DNA of 46,836 bases from Pseudobacteriovorax antillogorgiicola (GCA_945865565.1 CAMBEK010000011.1:1-46836), one strand, 5' to 3'; shown: positions 34,663-43,028, numbered from the stretch's first letter. Notes: generated by a model not told the origin, from the sequence alone. Program-made: numbers and translations.

Positions 34663-35940
34663 TTAAAAACCTGCAGGATAATCCGGTGCGGTATCGCTGT
34701 TCAGGCCGCCAGTGCCTTGCATGCAAAGATTCACGCAAGGTTTATTGCCATCTTTAATCAGTTCGGTAGGATTGCCAGCGCTCGTGCAGTGTCCTACGGC
34801 GTTGTCGATTAGGCCGATAATTTCGCGGGGCTCTGGGTATCCCGTTGTCGCGGCAATACGGTGCATATCCTCGGTCGTGCTGATGCTCGCTCTGGTGCAA
34901 AGTTTGTCGCAGTAACCTTCACTGCGCAATGCGACGGGATGGCTCGCCAGGCAGCGCCCCCAGCGGCTAATGACTTGATAGCAGAGGCGTGCACGATTCT
35001 CTGTCGCGGCATCCCATTTACCGTTTTCTGGATCGATGTCGTTGCGTATTCCCAAGATCGCAGGACGTGATGTGGGCAGGGCCGCTATGTCGGCGAGCTC
35101 TTCGCAAAGGTTGCGTTCACTGGCGAGGATTTTTTTGTTTTGTTCTTCTAGGTAACGCAAGTCCTGAACGAGGCAGTTGACTTCTGTGCCCACGTCAATC
35201 GCATTGAACAGTCCCGCTGCAGAGCAGTTGAGGATACCGCCCACGATTCCGATTTTTCCAAGCACATTCGAAAGATTTGCGAGGTGAATGGTCGAAGGTG
35301 CGGTGGCGCTTAAAACCGAGCTGAATACCCCAGAACATGCAGTGATGACTTGAAATATATCTCCCGTGTTGCCGGCTGATTTATTGCCAAAACCGACGGC
35401 ATTCTCAACGGTGGGGTTATTTACAAAAGTTCCGAAGGTGGTAAAAACCTCGAAGGTGCCAAGGGTACCAGTGTTTAAAATCAAACCTTTTAGCTTTTCG
35501 TAGTCTTCATCTGGCGAAATTCTTTGAGTGGCCATTGTAACCTCCTGGTCGGCCACGAATTTAGAAATTGCGGTCAGCGTATATTCACCAAAAAGGGTTT
35601 TAGCGCACAGGGTGCCCTTTGCAATATTAATGCTGAATTTGTTGTTTCGGGTAACATTATTGAATGCCTTGATCGTCGAAGAGATGGCTTTGGCCTCTCC
35701 GGCAGCCATGGCTACCGCATGAACTGCATTAGCCATGCCTATTCCGATGGCGTCCACGGCGCAACTCTTGCTTCGTTCAAATGTATCGGCGCGCCTTTGC
35801 GCCATACCGTCCACGCCACAGTCGTTGTAGGAACCTTTGGTTTCAGATGTTGCAGGAATGCGAGAGGTTGTCTTACACGAGACGAGGAGCGCACTAAGGA
35901 TTAAAAAAAATCCCGTGAAACGAAGTTGTTGTGGTTTCAT
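34663..35940 (-). CDS. Cysteine-containing lipoprotein, unknown
   Basis: 425 residues. A good lipobox (LLVSC) near residue 22 is followed by KTTSR. There is a hydrophobic Ala-rich central part (AIGIGMANAVHAVAMAAGEA, ITACSGVFSSVLSATA) and a C-terminal Cys-rich region (CYQVISRWGRCLASHP, GYCDKLCTRAS, CVNLCMQG). Both this protein and its convergent neighbour at 33633 begin the mature chain with C[RK]TTS; this may be coincidence. No family recognised. Confidence 0.7.
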   Translation of the reverse strand: MKPQQLRFTGFFLILSALLVSCKTTSRIPATSETKGSYNDCGVDGMAQRRADTFERSKSCAVDAIGIGMANAVHAVAMAAGEAKAISSTIKAFNNVTRNNKFSINIAKGTLCAKTLFGEYTLTAISKFVADQEVTMATQRISPDEDYEKLKGLILNTGTLGTFEVFTTFGTFVNNPTVENAVGFGNKSAGNTGDIFQVITACSGVFSSVLSATAPSTIHLANLSNVLGKIGIVGGILNCSAAGLFNAIDVGTEVNCLVQDLRYLEEQNKKILASERNLCEELADIAALPTSRPAILGIRNDIDPENGKWDAATENRARLCYQVISRWGRCLASHPVALRSEGYCDKLCTRASISTTEDMHRIAATTGYPEPREIIGLIDNAVGHCTSAGNPTELIKDGNKPCVNLCMQGTGGLNSDTAPDYPAGF

Positions 35941-36015
35941 GGATTTCCATCTCCACCGTGCGTCGTAATTTGAAACGATGATTCGAAAAGCATGGCATGG
36001 AAGGCTGGAATAGAA

Positions 36016-36050
36016 AAGAGGCCTTCCTCTTGGTAGAGGAAGGCCTCTTC
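36016..36050 (-). terminator. Rho-independent terminator of the His-rich protein gene
   Basis: A 15-bp perfect stem (36016-36030 and 36035-36049) with a TGGT loop lies 7 bp beyond the stop of the minus-strand gene at 36057. On that strand it is followed by TTTTCTATT. The other strand also has a T-rich run (CTTTTCTTT), so it could work both ways. Confidence 0.85.
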
Positions 36051-36056
36051 TTTTCT

Positions 36057-36452
36057 TTAGTTCAGGCTACCGTGCTGGTCGCAATGATCGCCGTGGGCAT
36101 GGTGCAACGTGCCGTCAACCATGTAATCAGTGTGATCACCATGGGGAATGGCGTCGTGGCCGCAGCCAGCAGCGTGCTTGTGTGCGTCAGCGTGCTTCAC
36201 CGGGTTTTCAGCAGCGGGCATCTTGTCATTGACGGCGAGCTTGTGCTCGACGGCTTTGCCCTTGACGACCGCATGGAGGTGGCCGTCATGCAAGAAGTCC
36301 TTGTGGCCTTCGTGCGTGACTTCCACGTGGCCACAACCGGCTGCGTGCTTGTGCTCATGCTTCTTGTGCTCAACGGCACTGGCGCCGAAAGCCATGGAAG
36401 CACCAGCAACAACACCGACGATGGATATAACAGCACTTTTAACGAGTTTCAT
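36057..36452 (-). CDS. His-rich exported metal-binding protein with two repeats
   Basis: 131 residues from ATG 36452 (GGAG 8 nt upstream); a longer in-frame start adds a non-signal leader. Residues 1-26 form a signal peptide (ISIVGVVAGASMAFGASA). The mature part carries two copies of a unit of the form HKHAAGCGH-x5-HxGH-x-D-x3-DGxLH, with a final HGDHCDQH. Such His/Cys/Asp clusters are known from bacterial proteins near zinc or nickel homeostasis genes; metal identity is not shown. It has its own terminator and an upstream palindrome. A second His-rich gene lies upstream in the same direction. Confidence 0.75.
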   Translation of the reverse strand: MKLVKSAVISIVGVVAGASMAFGASAVEHKKHEHKHAAGCGHVEVTHEGHKDFLHDGHLHAVVKGKAVEHKLAVNDKMPAAENPVKHADAHKHAAGCGHDAIPHGDHTDYMVDGTLHHAHGDHCDQHGSLN

Positions 36453-36475
36453 GGGATCTTCTCCAAAAAAAATAA

Positions 36476-36488
36476 AGTGAAATTCACT
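36476..36488. promoter_or_regulatory. Palindrome upstream of the His-rich gene
   Basis: AGTGAAATTCACT is a perfect 6-1-6 inverted repeat centred about 30 bp before the ATG at 36452. It may be an operator, plausibly for a metal-responsive regulator given the His-rich product; it does not match the Zur or Fur consensus I know. Confidence 0.35.
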
Positions 36489-36572
36489 GTAAAACATATT
36501 TGAAACTAAAAATTAGGCTGCAGTTCCTGCCTTTTTGTGGTCAGGACGGCGACGGGGAAGGCTCTTTTTGGC

Positions 36573-37013
36573 TTATGACAGGATGCGGACGTGCTGGACG
36601 AATTGCTCCGTCGCCGAAACAAAAGTGCGATTACGGCTCGTGCTGGCAAGGGTGATCGCCGGCTCACGAACCGTTGCAGCCATTGGCACCGTCCAATAGG
36701 CCGGTGTCGAGGCGATTAAAATTTTTGATGGGTCTGACTGACGTGAGTCGGGGAGTTGATGCTCGCAGTGGTCGTGGTGGTGATTGTGGTCCGTGGCGGC
36801 CAAGCCTGCAACATGATCGCAGTGGGCGTTGTGGTCTTCTTGGGAATCCCGGCTTGTGTCTGTGGCGACTTCGACGGATTCGCCGTTAGCCTCCTCAAGG
36901 GATTGGCAAAGGGCGTGGGGAATAAGGGCGCTCTGATGTCCGATGAGGACAAGTCCCGCAACCACCAGCGCTTGTCTGATCCATTTCAAGGACTTTAGTG
37001 ACCTCAAAGCCAT
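36573..37013 (-). CDS. Second His-rich exported protein
   Basis: 146 residues. Signal peptide or anchor at 12-36 (ALVVAGLVLIGHQSALIPHA). A short His/Asp cluster in the middle (DHNAHCDHVAG, DHNHHHDHCEH) could bind metal. The C-terminal part (YWTVPMAATVREPAITLAST) resembles no family I know. Only 120 bp separate it from the other His-rich gene, in the same direction. The two may form a metal-handling pair, which is inference. Confidence 0.65.
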   Translation of the reverse strand: MALRSLKSLKWIRQALVVAGLVLIGHQSALIPHALCQSLEEANGESVEVATDTSRDSQEDHNAHCDHVAGLAATDHNHHHDHCEHQLPDSRQSDPSKILIASTPAYWTVPMAATVREPAITLASTSRNRTFVSATEQFVQHVRILS

Positions 37014-37044
37014 CCGGCCTTTTCCTCAAGCTTCTTGTACTTGC

Positions 37045-37050
37045 ATTATA
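37045..37050 (-). promoter_or_regulatory. -10 element upstream of the second His-rich gene
   Basis: A consensus TATAAT reads on the minus strand at 37050-37045, about 32 nt before the ATG at 37013. No good -35 box is seen at 17 nt (TCTGCC), so an activator may be needed. Confidence 0.4.
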
Positions 37051-37100
37051 AACACTAACACCTTTTCGGCAGATTCGCAGCGAGCTTAAAATCCGAGACT

Positions 37101-37871
37101 TTACGTCCCCAGGTATTTTTCAGTGATGGCCTTGTAAAACGAGGTTTCGGTGGTTGCGTTGAGGCAACGGTCAAGGGTCTCAATAAAAACCTTGGGGTTG
37201 TTGATCCTCAGTGATTTCCGGGCGATTGCGACATGATAGGAACGGGCCTTTATGACGAAGTCCAAGGCTTTGATTTTTCCATCGAAACCAAGTTCCTTCG
37301 CCTGCCACAAAACCGTTGGTACGGTATTCACAAAGGTGTCAATTTTTTCCGACACGAGCATCCGGATATTTAATTCCTGATCGTTGACCGTGGCGACCCC
37401 GCCGGTCTTCTCTCTGGCAGCCAGGTACGCCGAAAACTCCGGTGTATAACCGAGCCCCGCCAGGTTCCCCAATTTCATAGAATCGAAGTCTTTGAGTTTG
37501 GTGATCTTAGCTTTGGAATCTGCGCGAACAAAAGGGCGGTAGTCGGCCTTGAAAAGGGGCGCATCACCAAAGATTAAAAACCCTTCGCGGCGCGCATCGT
37601 GCGAATACACGTTGAGGTCCAGCGTCCCGTCTTCAAGTTCCTTGATCGCCCTTTTGATGCCGACGTGGCGAAACGATGCGCGGACTCCGGTTTTTTGAAA
37701 GCAATGCTTGAGGAGTTCCTTGCCAAAACCCTCTGGCTTCGACTTGTCTCCCGCGAAAAAGTAGGGGGGCCAATCGCTGTCGTTGACTTCGATGATTCCG
37801 TCGCCGTAGGCAGGCCAGGCAGACACGCCAACAAAGAGGAGAATTGATGCGCGCTTCACATGTTTGAGCAT
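37101..37871 (-). CDS. Periplasmic solute-binding-like protein (SBP_bac_3 type)
   Basis: 256 residues. Signal peptide 1-23 (ILLFVGVSAWPAYG). The mature chain follows the family-3 solute-binding fold: EVNDSDWPPYFFAGDKSKPEGFGKELLKHC, then IKRAIKELEDGTLDLNVY, and the hinge region LKDFDSMKLGNLAGLGY. No transporter genes are adjacent, so it may be an orphan binding or sensory protein. Ligand unknown; amino acids are typical for the family. Confidence 0.8.
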   Translation of the reverse strand: MLKHVKRASILLFVGVSAWPAYGDGIIEVNDSDWPPYFFAGDKSKPEGFGKELLKHCFQKTGVRASFRHVGIKRAIKELEDGTLDLNVYSHDARREGFLIFGDAPLFKADYRPFVRADSKAKITKLKDFDSMKLGNLAGLGYTPEFSAYLAAREKTGGVATVNDQELNIRMLVSEKIDTFVNTVPTVLWQAKELGFDGKIKALDFVIKARSYHVAIARKSLRINNPKVFIETLDRCLNATTETSFYKAITEKYLGT

Positions 37872-37985
37872 TCAGCGGGATCCTCGTAACAAGGTCTGAG
37901 CTCGGACAGCACATAAGTCACGAGCAATGTTACGATTTTTTTGCTGCGGGGTCTAATGCGTCCGCTGGACGAATTCCTTAAATTG

Positions 37986-38028
37986 GGAGTATACTCCTAA
38001 TTAAGGTATTTTTTTAGGAGTGAACTCC
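37986..38028. promoter_or_regulatory. Two GGAGT-ACTCC palindromes before the first DUF4143 gene
   Basis: GGAGTATACTCC (37986-37997) is a perfect 12-bp palindrome. GGAGTGAACTCC (38017-38028) is the same palindrome with a changed centre, and it contains the ribosome binding site AGGAG just before the GTG start. The core AGTATACT ends 34 nt before the start codon; a matching core stands 35 nt before the second DUF4143 gene. Confidence 0.55.
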
Positions 38029-39192
38029 GTGTTTAAGAGAGTCGCTAAATTCCCGAAAGTAAAAAGCTTTTTCCTTTTTGGTGCCCGTGGGACTGGAAAA
38101 AGTACGCTGCTGAAGGAAACATTTTCTGAACAGAGCACATACCGGCTTGATTTACTTCTTCCGTCGGTTGAGGAGCGGCTCGCACGCGACCCGGAGTCAC
38201 TTGTTGGTGAAATCAACGGGCTTCCAAAGCGTGTGACCACTGTCGTTCTCGATGAGATTCAAAAAGTGCCAAAACTTTTGGATGTTGTGCACTTCGTTCT
38301 TGAGAACGAGTCGAGGCCATGGAGATTCATCCTGACGGGGTCAAGCGGAAGAAAACTGAAACGCGATGGCGCCAATCTTCTTGCGGGGCGTGCCTTTGTC
38401 CGTGAGTTGTTTCCACTGGTGATTTCAGAGCTTGGCTCTGCTTTTGATTTGAATGACGCTCTCAGTTGGGGAACCCTGCCCTATATATTTTCAACAGAAG
38501 ACGTCGAAGAAAAAAATGATTACCTCTCAAGTTATGTCCGGACGTATCTGAGCGAGGAAATTCAGCGTGAACAGATTGTTCGCAATTTGGATCCTTTCCG
38601 CCGTTTTCTAGAGGTCGCTGCCCAATACAACGGAAAAATCATCAACCATTCAAATATCGCCCGGGGAATTGGCGTCGATCCGAAAACGGTCGCGTCGTAT
38701 TACTCAATTCTAGAGGATACTTTGCTGGGGCATATCGTCATGCCATTTTCATTTTCGTTTCGCAAAAAATTAATCAAATCACCAAAGTTCTATTTTTTTG
38801 ATACTGGCGTCTCGCGTGCGGCTGCCAGAATTCTTTCAGTCCGACTTGTTCCCGGTACATCTATTTATGGTCAGACTTTTGAGCAGTTTGTGATGACCCA
38901 AGCGATTCATGGGCTAAAATACGCATGTCCGGAAGCCAAGGTGTCATATTACAAAGACGAAAGTGACATAGAGGTGGATTTAGTGATCGAAAAGCCGGGT
39001 GAGCCGGTGATGTTTGTCGAAATAAAGTCGTCGTCCCAGGTGGACGAGAGCTCTATAAAAAGCATGAGAATTATCCGAAAGGATTTTCCTGATGCGAGAT
39101 TCCAGTTGTGGTCGCAAGATAAAGTGAGGCGCCTGGTCGACGGTGTCGAAGTGATTTCGTGGAACGATGGATTGCGCGGTGTGATTTGCTGA
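38029..39192 (+). CDS. AAA ATPase with DUF4143 domain (copy 1)
   Basis: 387 residues from GTG 38029, chosen because AGGAG lies 8 nt upstream; GTG 38020 lies inside that ribosome site. AAA_14 domain: Walker A GARGTGKST, Walker B VVLDEIQKVP, sensor ILTGSSGRKLKRDGANLLAG. DUF4143 domain: winged-helix-like IARGIGVDPKTVASYYSILE, then FYFFDTGVSRAA and a PD-(D/E)xK-like end, IEVDLVIEKPGEPVMFVEIK. Family members are common, often multicopy and sporadic; their role is not settled. Its 3' end is convergent with copy 2 (53 bp apart). Confidence 0.9.
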   Translation: MFKRVAKFPKVKSFFLFGARGTGKSTLLKETFSEQSTYRLDLLLPSVEERLARDPESLVGEINGLPKRVTTVVLDEIQKVPKLLDVVHFVLENESRPWRFILTGSSGRKLKRDGANLLAGRAFVRELFPLVISELGSAFDLNDALSWGTLPYIFSTEDVEEKNDYLSSYVRTYLSEEIQREQIVRNLDPFRRFLEVAAQYNGKIINHSNIARGIGVDPKTVASYYSILEDTLLGHIVMPFSFSFRKKLIKSPKFYFFDTGVSRAAARILSVRLVPGTSIYGQTFEQFVMTQAIHGLKYACPEAKVSYYKDESDIEVDLVIEKPGEPVMFVEIKSSSQVDESSIKSMRIIRKDFPDARFQLWSQDKVRRLVDGVEVISWNDGLRGVIC

Positions 39193-39245
39193 TCAGTGAG
39201 AGATTAGTGAAAGATCAGTCACTCCACGTCGTCATTCCGGGCCGA

Positions 39246-40406
39246 TCAAATCAGCTTGTCTGCCCACAGATCTGCCAAAAAAGTTTGCCAGTGCATTCTT
39301 CGGATGCCGTGGTTCACGGTCTCAAACTTGTCTTGAGACACCACCGCCAAAAAAGGAATGATTTGTTCTTCGCCAAGGCGCCGCAATCCATCAACATCGC
39401 TTGTTTGAATTTTAGTCGTTGCCTTAAATTCAAACGCGGCTTTTTTACCCACCACCAGATCAACTTCGTCACCAGAGGTCGTGCGCCAAAAATAGAGTTG
39501 ATCCTTTGTCCTTCGGTAGCTGACGTACGCCTTCACCTCCGAGATTAGATAACTCTCGAAGGCGTCGCCATACAGGGTCGAATTTCGGTCCAGGGATCGC
39601 GTCTCAGTCATGGCATGAACAACACCCATGTCGAACATGAAAAACTTAGCATGAGTGATCGCTTTTCTCTTTTTAGACAGATCCAACGGGGGAAGCATGG
39701 TGCCTATAAAAGTATCCTGCAGGATTTGATAATAGGAACGAACCGTCGGCTGAGAGATTCCAAGATCCCTGGCGAGTTTGTTCATGTTCATTACTTTTGA
39801 CTGGGAAAGTCCGGCGACCTTCAAAAAATCGGAAAATGCGACGAGATTGCGTGCCAGTCCTTCTGAAAGGATTTCCTCCTTCAAGTAAGTTGAAACATAA
39901 GCGTCCAGATCCTCGTCCGGATAGTTGGAATTATAGACAGCAGGCAATGTTCCAAACCTCAGCCTTTTGTCCAGATCAAGGTCACCAATTTCTGGATGAC
40001 AAAGGGGGAACAACTCGGCAGTCCAAGCGCGCCCTGCCAAGAAATTTACCCCCTTGGCTTTCAGAGACCGGGCGCTACTACCGGTCAATAAAAACCGCCA
40101 ACCCCTAGCCTCGATAAGCCGATGAACTTCGTTTAATAATTCTGGAATTTTCTGAATTTCATCGATAACAACCGTTGGTTTCTCAATCTTCGCATGGGCG
40201 AGAACAAAATCCTCAAGGCCTTCCGGGTGCGCCAAGAACTCCCGATACGTCCTCAACCCTAACAAATCGATGATAACTGTGGAGTCGGCCTGCAATTGCC
40301 TCCGGATCAGCGTGCTCTTACCCGTCGCCCGGGGGCCAAATAGAAAAAACGATTTTTTTTCCAGTAATTCTCGAAGATTAAGAATTCTTTGGTGGGTTTT
40401 TGCCAT
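39246..40406 (-). CDS. AAA ATPase with DUF4143 domain (copy 2)
   Basis: 386 residues. Walker A GPRATGKST, Walker B VVIDEIQKIP, sensor FLLTGSSARSLKAKGVNFLA, then RAWTAELFPL. DUF4143: LARDLGISQPTVRSYYQILQ, KFFMFDMGVVHAM, and the nuclease-like DEVDLVVGKKAAFEFK. The same order of motifs as copy 1, but clearly diverged and on the opposite strand. A 34-bp stretch near 39514-39547 has a damaged relative at 41383-41416. The promoter has the inverted repeat listed separately. Confidence 0.9.
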   Translation of the reverse strand: MAKTHQRILNLRELLEKKSFFLFGPRATGKSTLIRRQLQADSTVIIDLLGLRTYREFLAHPEGLEDFVLAHAKIEKPTVVIDEIQKIPELLNEVHRLIEARGWRFLLTGSSARSLKAKGVNFLAGRAWTAELFPLCHPEIGDLDLDKRLRFGTLPAVYNSNYPDEDLDAYVSTYLKEEILSEGLARNLVAFSDFLKVAGLSQSKVMNMNKLARDLGISQPTVRSYYQILQDTFIGTMLPPLDLSKKRKAITHAKFFMFDMGVVHAMTETRSLDRNSTLYGDAFESYLISEVKAYVSYRRTKDQLYFWRTTSGDEVDLVVGKKAAFEFKATTKIQTSDVDGLRRLGEEQIIPFLAVVSQDKFETVNHGIRRMHWQTFLADLWADKLI

Positions 40407-40440
40407 GGTGATGAGATGCCTGCGATGAACTTATTACGAG

Positions 40441-40500
40441 AGTATACTTTGAAAATGTCCCTATTTTTCAAAGTATATAATTGAAAAAAAAGTTATACAA
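40441..40500 (-). promoter_or_regulatory. Promoter and inverted repeat of DUF4143 copy 2
   Basis: On the minus strand TTGTAT (40500-40495) and TATACT (40477-40472) are 17 nt apart, a good sigma-70 promoter. The -10 box is part of a 13-bp inverted repeat (TATACTTTGAAAA at 40443-40455, TTTTCAAAGTATA at 40465-40477). The inner arm includes AGTATACT (40441-40448), the same core as before copy 1. Transcription would start within the repeat, which suits repression at the promoter. Confidence 0.55.
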
Positions 40501-40526
40501 GTGCGAGATTGCTTCACGAAATTCAC

Positions 40527-40630
40527 CGTCATTCTGGGGCCATAGGCCGAAGAATCCTTTCTTTTCCTTTGGTTTTAGAAAGGATCCTTCGCTAGCGCTC
40601 AGGATGACGGTGAACAGCTCAGGACGACAA
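40527..40630. repeat. Intergenic palindromic repeat cluster C
   Basis: A GTCATTCTGG...GAATCCTTTC arm faces a GAAAGGATCCTTCGCTAGCG...ATGACGG arm across a short spacer (about 40562-40577), giving a long imperfect hairpin, plus a decayed extra unit (CTCAGGACGAC). Same family as the clusters near 8.7 and 24.2 kb. It lies between DUF4143 copy 2 and the end of the Gly/Tyr-rich protein gene and may act as a terminator structure for the latter. Confidence 0.8.
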
Positions 40631-40636
40631 CTCCAC

Positions 40637-41290
40637 TTAGCGCCGCGTCCAATTTCCTCCACCGCGCGGGTAGTGGTAGTAACCGTATCCTGGGCGATAC
40701 CAACCCGGATAAGGCTGATTGTAGCCAGGGCCTAGTGGTGGGCCATACCAGCCATTATAGCCACCTGCGTAGCCAGGGCCGGGTCCGTAGCCAAAGCTAA
40801 ATCCGCTGCGGCCACCCCAACCGAAATAAAAACCTGGATTGCCGTATCCCCAAGCGTATCCCCCGCGATTGTATGACGGTGGATATCCACGGTTCCAACC
40901 GTAAGAGCCTGGGCCCCCACTGCGGGGTGGCTGCAGACTTTCCATCAGAGCCTGCGGTGCCATCTGAGGTTTTTCCGATTGTTTTCCCATTTGCTGGTCA
41001 GATTGTTTTCCCATCTGCTGATCCGACTCTTGGCCGACTTCGACAGCCCGCAATCCTTCGGGGACTTGGGCTTGATTCCACGCCTGCTCTGCAGACACAA
41101 CATCGACGATTTCAATCTGCACGGCGGATTCCAAAACACGAATCTCTGCCTGTTGGGATTGTGCTTGCCCTTGATCGTCAAAAGGCACACGCACGATCAC
41201 AGTTCCTCGTGATTCCAATTCTGGTGGACAGTCACCACCACTAAATCCACCAATCGCGGCCACAGCCAAATACTTGCGCAGGTATTTCAT
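40637..41290 (-). CDS. Gly/Tyr/Pro-rich exported protein
   Basis: 217 residues; AAGGAG lies 5 nt before the ATG. A short hydrophobic start (YLAVAAIGGFSGG) is a plausible signal but has no clean cleavage site. The middle is acidic and Gln-rich with a tandem (SDQQMGKQ) duplication. The last 80 residues are built of Gly/Tyr/Trp/Pro (YNRGGYAWGYGNPGFYFGWG, YHYPRGGG), resembling cell-wall or matrix-type low-complexity proteins. Function unknown. It interrupts the DUF4143 island. Confidence 0.65.
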   Translation of the reverse strand: MKYLRKYLAVAAIGGFSGGDCPPELESRGTVIVRVPFDDQGQAQSQQAEIRVLESAVQIEIVDVVSAEQAWNQAQVPEGLRAVEVGQESDQQMGKQSDQQMGKQSEKPQMAPQALMESLQPPRSGGPGSYGWNRGYPPSYNRGGYAWGYGNPGFYFGWGGRSGFSFGYGPGPGYAGGYNGWYGPPLGPGYNQPYPGWYRPGYGYYHYPRGGGNWTRR

Positions 41291-41382
41291 GCTTTCTCCT
41301 TGTTCTGGTTAAGAACCGTTGAGAACACAACTGACAAACCTGCGTGATTACAATTTTTATGCCACTCAGAAAGTCGCGCATA

Positions 41383-41416
41383 CGGTAGCTGACGTTCGCC
41401 TTCACCTCTGTGATTA
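41383..41416 (-). pseudogene. 34-bp remnant of a DUF4143 gene (minus strand)
   Basis: It matches 39514-39547 inside DUF4143 copy 2 at 31 of 34 bases, same strand. Translated it gives LITEVKANVSYR against LISEVKAYVSYR. No longer frame surrounds it, so it is the scar of a lost copy. Confidence 0.6.
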
Positions 41417-41499
41417 AAACTTTGATCTATCTAATCCGGAGTAGTTTCGCGTTTTCTCGCGACATTTCACGAGAGTGGTGCGGAAAAATAAAAAGACAG

Positions 41500-41797
41500 C
41501 TTAACATATCGGAATTACTAAAAAACTTCGCGTTTCCTTTCGACTGCGGAGTGACCAACGCCCTCAACAACATCACCCATGTCGATGAGGGCACGGAACA
41601 ATTTGGATGGCAAAGTCGCCATCGAGGTCAAGGCCGCAAAAAAGGTTTCGGATCGCGACCACAAGGGTTTGCGCGCCTTGTCGGAAGAGGCCGTCGACTG
41701 GCAACGCATGATCGTGGTGTCACGCGACAGGACTCCGATGAAGTATCCCAGTGGCATTGAGCACCTCTACTGGGAGGACTTCTTGCGGCATGGTTAA
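41500..41797 (+). pseudogene. Frameshifted C-terminal remnant of a DUF4143 gene (plus strand)
   Basis: Two frames together give the end of a DUF4143 protein. The first encodes FPFDCGVTNALNNITHVDEG, matching the FFDxGVxxAL motif of the intact copies. The second, after a shift near 41600, encodes GKVAIEVKAAKKVSDRDHKG, then LRALSEE and IEHLYWEDFLRHG, the family's usual C-terminus. The segment between the two motifs is much shorter than in intact genes, so there is a deletion as well as a frameshift. No ATPase half remains. Confidence 0.7.
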
Positions 41798-41807
41798 TGG
41801 TCAGCGG

Positions 41808-43028
41808 TTACAGCATCCCGAATGGTAGGTGCAGTATATTTTTATCCATCCAAAAACATTCTTCTGAAAGCGATATGAGAATGCCAAATCTCGTTTGCGG
41901 ATAGGCCTCAATAAATGCACGAATACCGGTAAGATCATCGCCATTAGGCTTTGATGTATGTTTTATTTCGACTGGGATGGGATCGTCAAAGGTATTCTCA
42001 ATCACGCAGTCGACTTCGCAGTCTTCATTTTGCCGCCAATAAAAAATATTTTTATCGCGACCAATGGTCGATCGAATTGCGTTTAATACTGCGGTCTCGA
42101 AAAGCGCACCTTTTAGGGGACTGACGTCAATTTGCCTGGATTGTTCGTAACCCAACAGGCTAGCCTGGAGGCCGCAATCGATAAGGACCACTTTTGGTAA
42201 TTTAGATTCGCGTTTACCCATTTTTCTTGAGTAGCCTGGAATTTTCCACATTAGATAGCTTGCTTCCAATACAGATTGCCATTCGCTTAGGGTGCTTTGT
42301 CTCAGTCCTATATTGCGGCCAATTTCTGACAAATTAAATGTTTTTGAAGAATAGATGGCGAGAGTTCGTAGAAACTTTTCAAGGCTACCAAGATCTTTGA
42401 TGGTTGAAATGTCTCGGACGTCCTTGGTAACGAACGTTAATACATAGTCGCGAAGTCTTTGTGAGGCTGCGGTTTCGGTTTCGCTGATGTCTCGCAAAGC
42501 CATCGCGGGAAAGCCTCCGCGTAACATAGATTCATTGGGTGGGTAAGGTAACGATGCCTTGGATCCGATCGGCGGTGCTTGGAACAAGGTGTCCAGATCT
42601 GTCACGCACTCGCTTCTTTGAGTGATCTCCGAAGGAGTAAATGGAAGTAGTTCTAGAATTCCAATTCGTCCCGCAAGCGACTCGCTGACATTCGCCATTA
42701 ACTTGAATGGCTGCGATCCGCTCAAAAGATAAGACCCAGATTTTGATTTATTAATATCAACGTTGGACTTGATTTGAAGGAATAACTCCTTAGTTCGCTG
42801 AATCTCATCCAGAAAAACCGGTGGCGGGCGGTTGATCAGGAAAAGTTCGGGATCTTCCTTTGCCTGCGATATCAATTGCGGGCTGTCGAGGAGTACCCAA
42901 CGATGGTCAGGGAACGCGGTCTTTAGGAGTTCTGTCTTCCCTGTCTGTCGTGGTCCGGTGACAAGGACTACCGGATACATTTGAGCCAGTTTAAGCAATT
43001 TAGTTTGTATAAGTCTATGATAATACAT
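41808..43028 (-). CDS. AAA ATPase with DUF4143 domain (copy 3)
   Basis: 406 residues, ATG 43028. Walker A GPRQTGKT, Walker B PVFLDEIQRTKELF, sensor YLLSGSQPFKLMANVSESLA followed by GRIGILELLPF. DUF4143: IGRNIGLRQSTLSEWQSVLE, KVVLIDCGLQASLL, and the nuclease-like CEVDCVIENTFDDPIPVEIK. It is more distant from copies 1 and 2 than they are from each other, so the island holds different subfamilies. It looks more AT-rich than the core genes. A 13-bp inverted repeat stands 5 bp before the start codon. Confidence 0.9.
   Translation of the reverse strand: MYYHRLIQTKLLKLAQMYPVVLVTGPRQTGKTELLKTAFPDHRWVLLDSPQLISQAKEDPELFLINRPPPVFLDEIQRTKELFLQIKSNVDINKSKSGSYLLSGSQPFKLMANVSESLAGRIGILELLPFTPSEITQRSECVTDLDTLFQAPPIGSKASLPYPPNESMLRGGFPAMALRDISETETAASQRLRDYVLTFVTKDVRDISTIKDLGSLEKFLRTLAIYSSKTFNLSEIGRNIGLRQSTLSEWQSVLEASYLMWKIPGYSRKMGKRESKLPKVVLIDCGLQASLLGYEQSRQIDVSPLKGALFETAVLNAIRSTIGRDKNIFYWRQNEDCEVDCVIENTFDDPIPVEIKHTSKPNGDDLTGIRAFIEAYPQTRFGILISLSEECFWMDKNILHLPFGML

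Noticed and set aside
33633-35940. Paralogous pair of Cys-rich lipoproteins
   Set aside because: Beyond the first residues after the lipobox (C[RK]TTS) I see no alignable similarity.
38029-43028. Classical toxin-antitoxin operons
   Set aside because: The DUF4143 genes stand alone, with no small partner gene before or after any of them.
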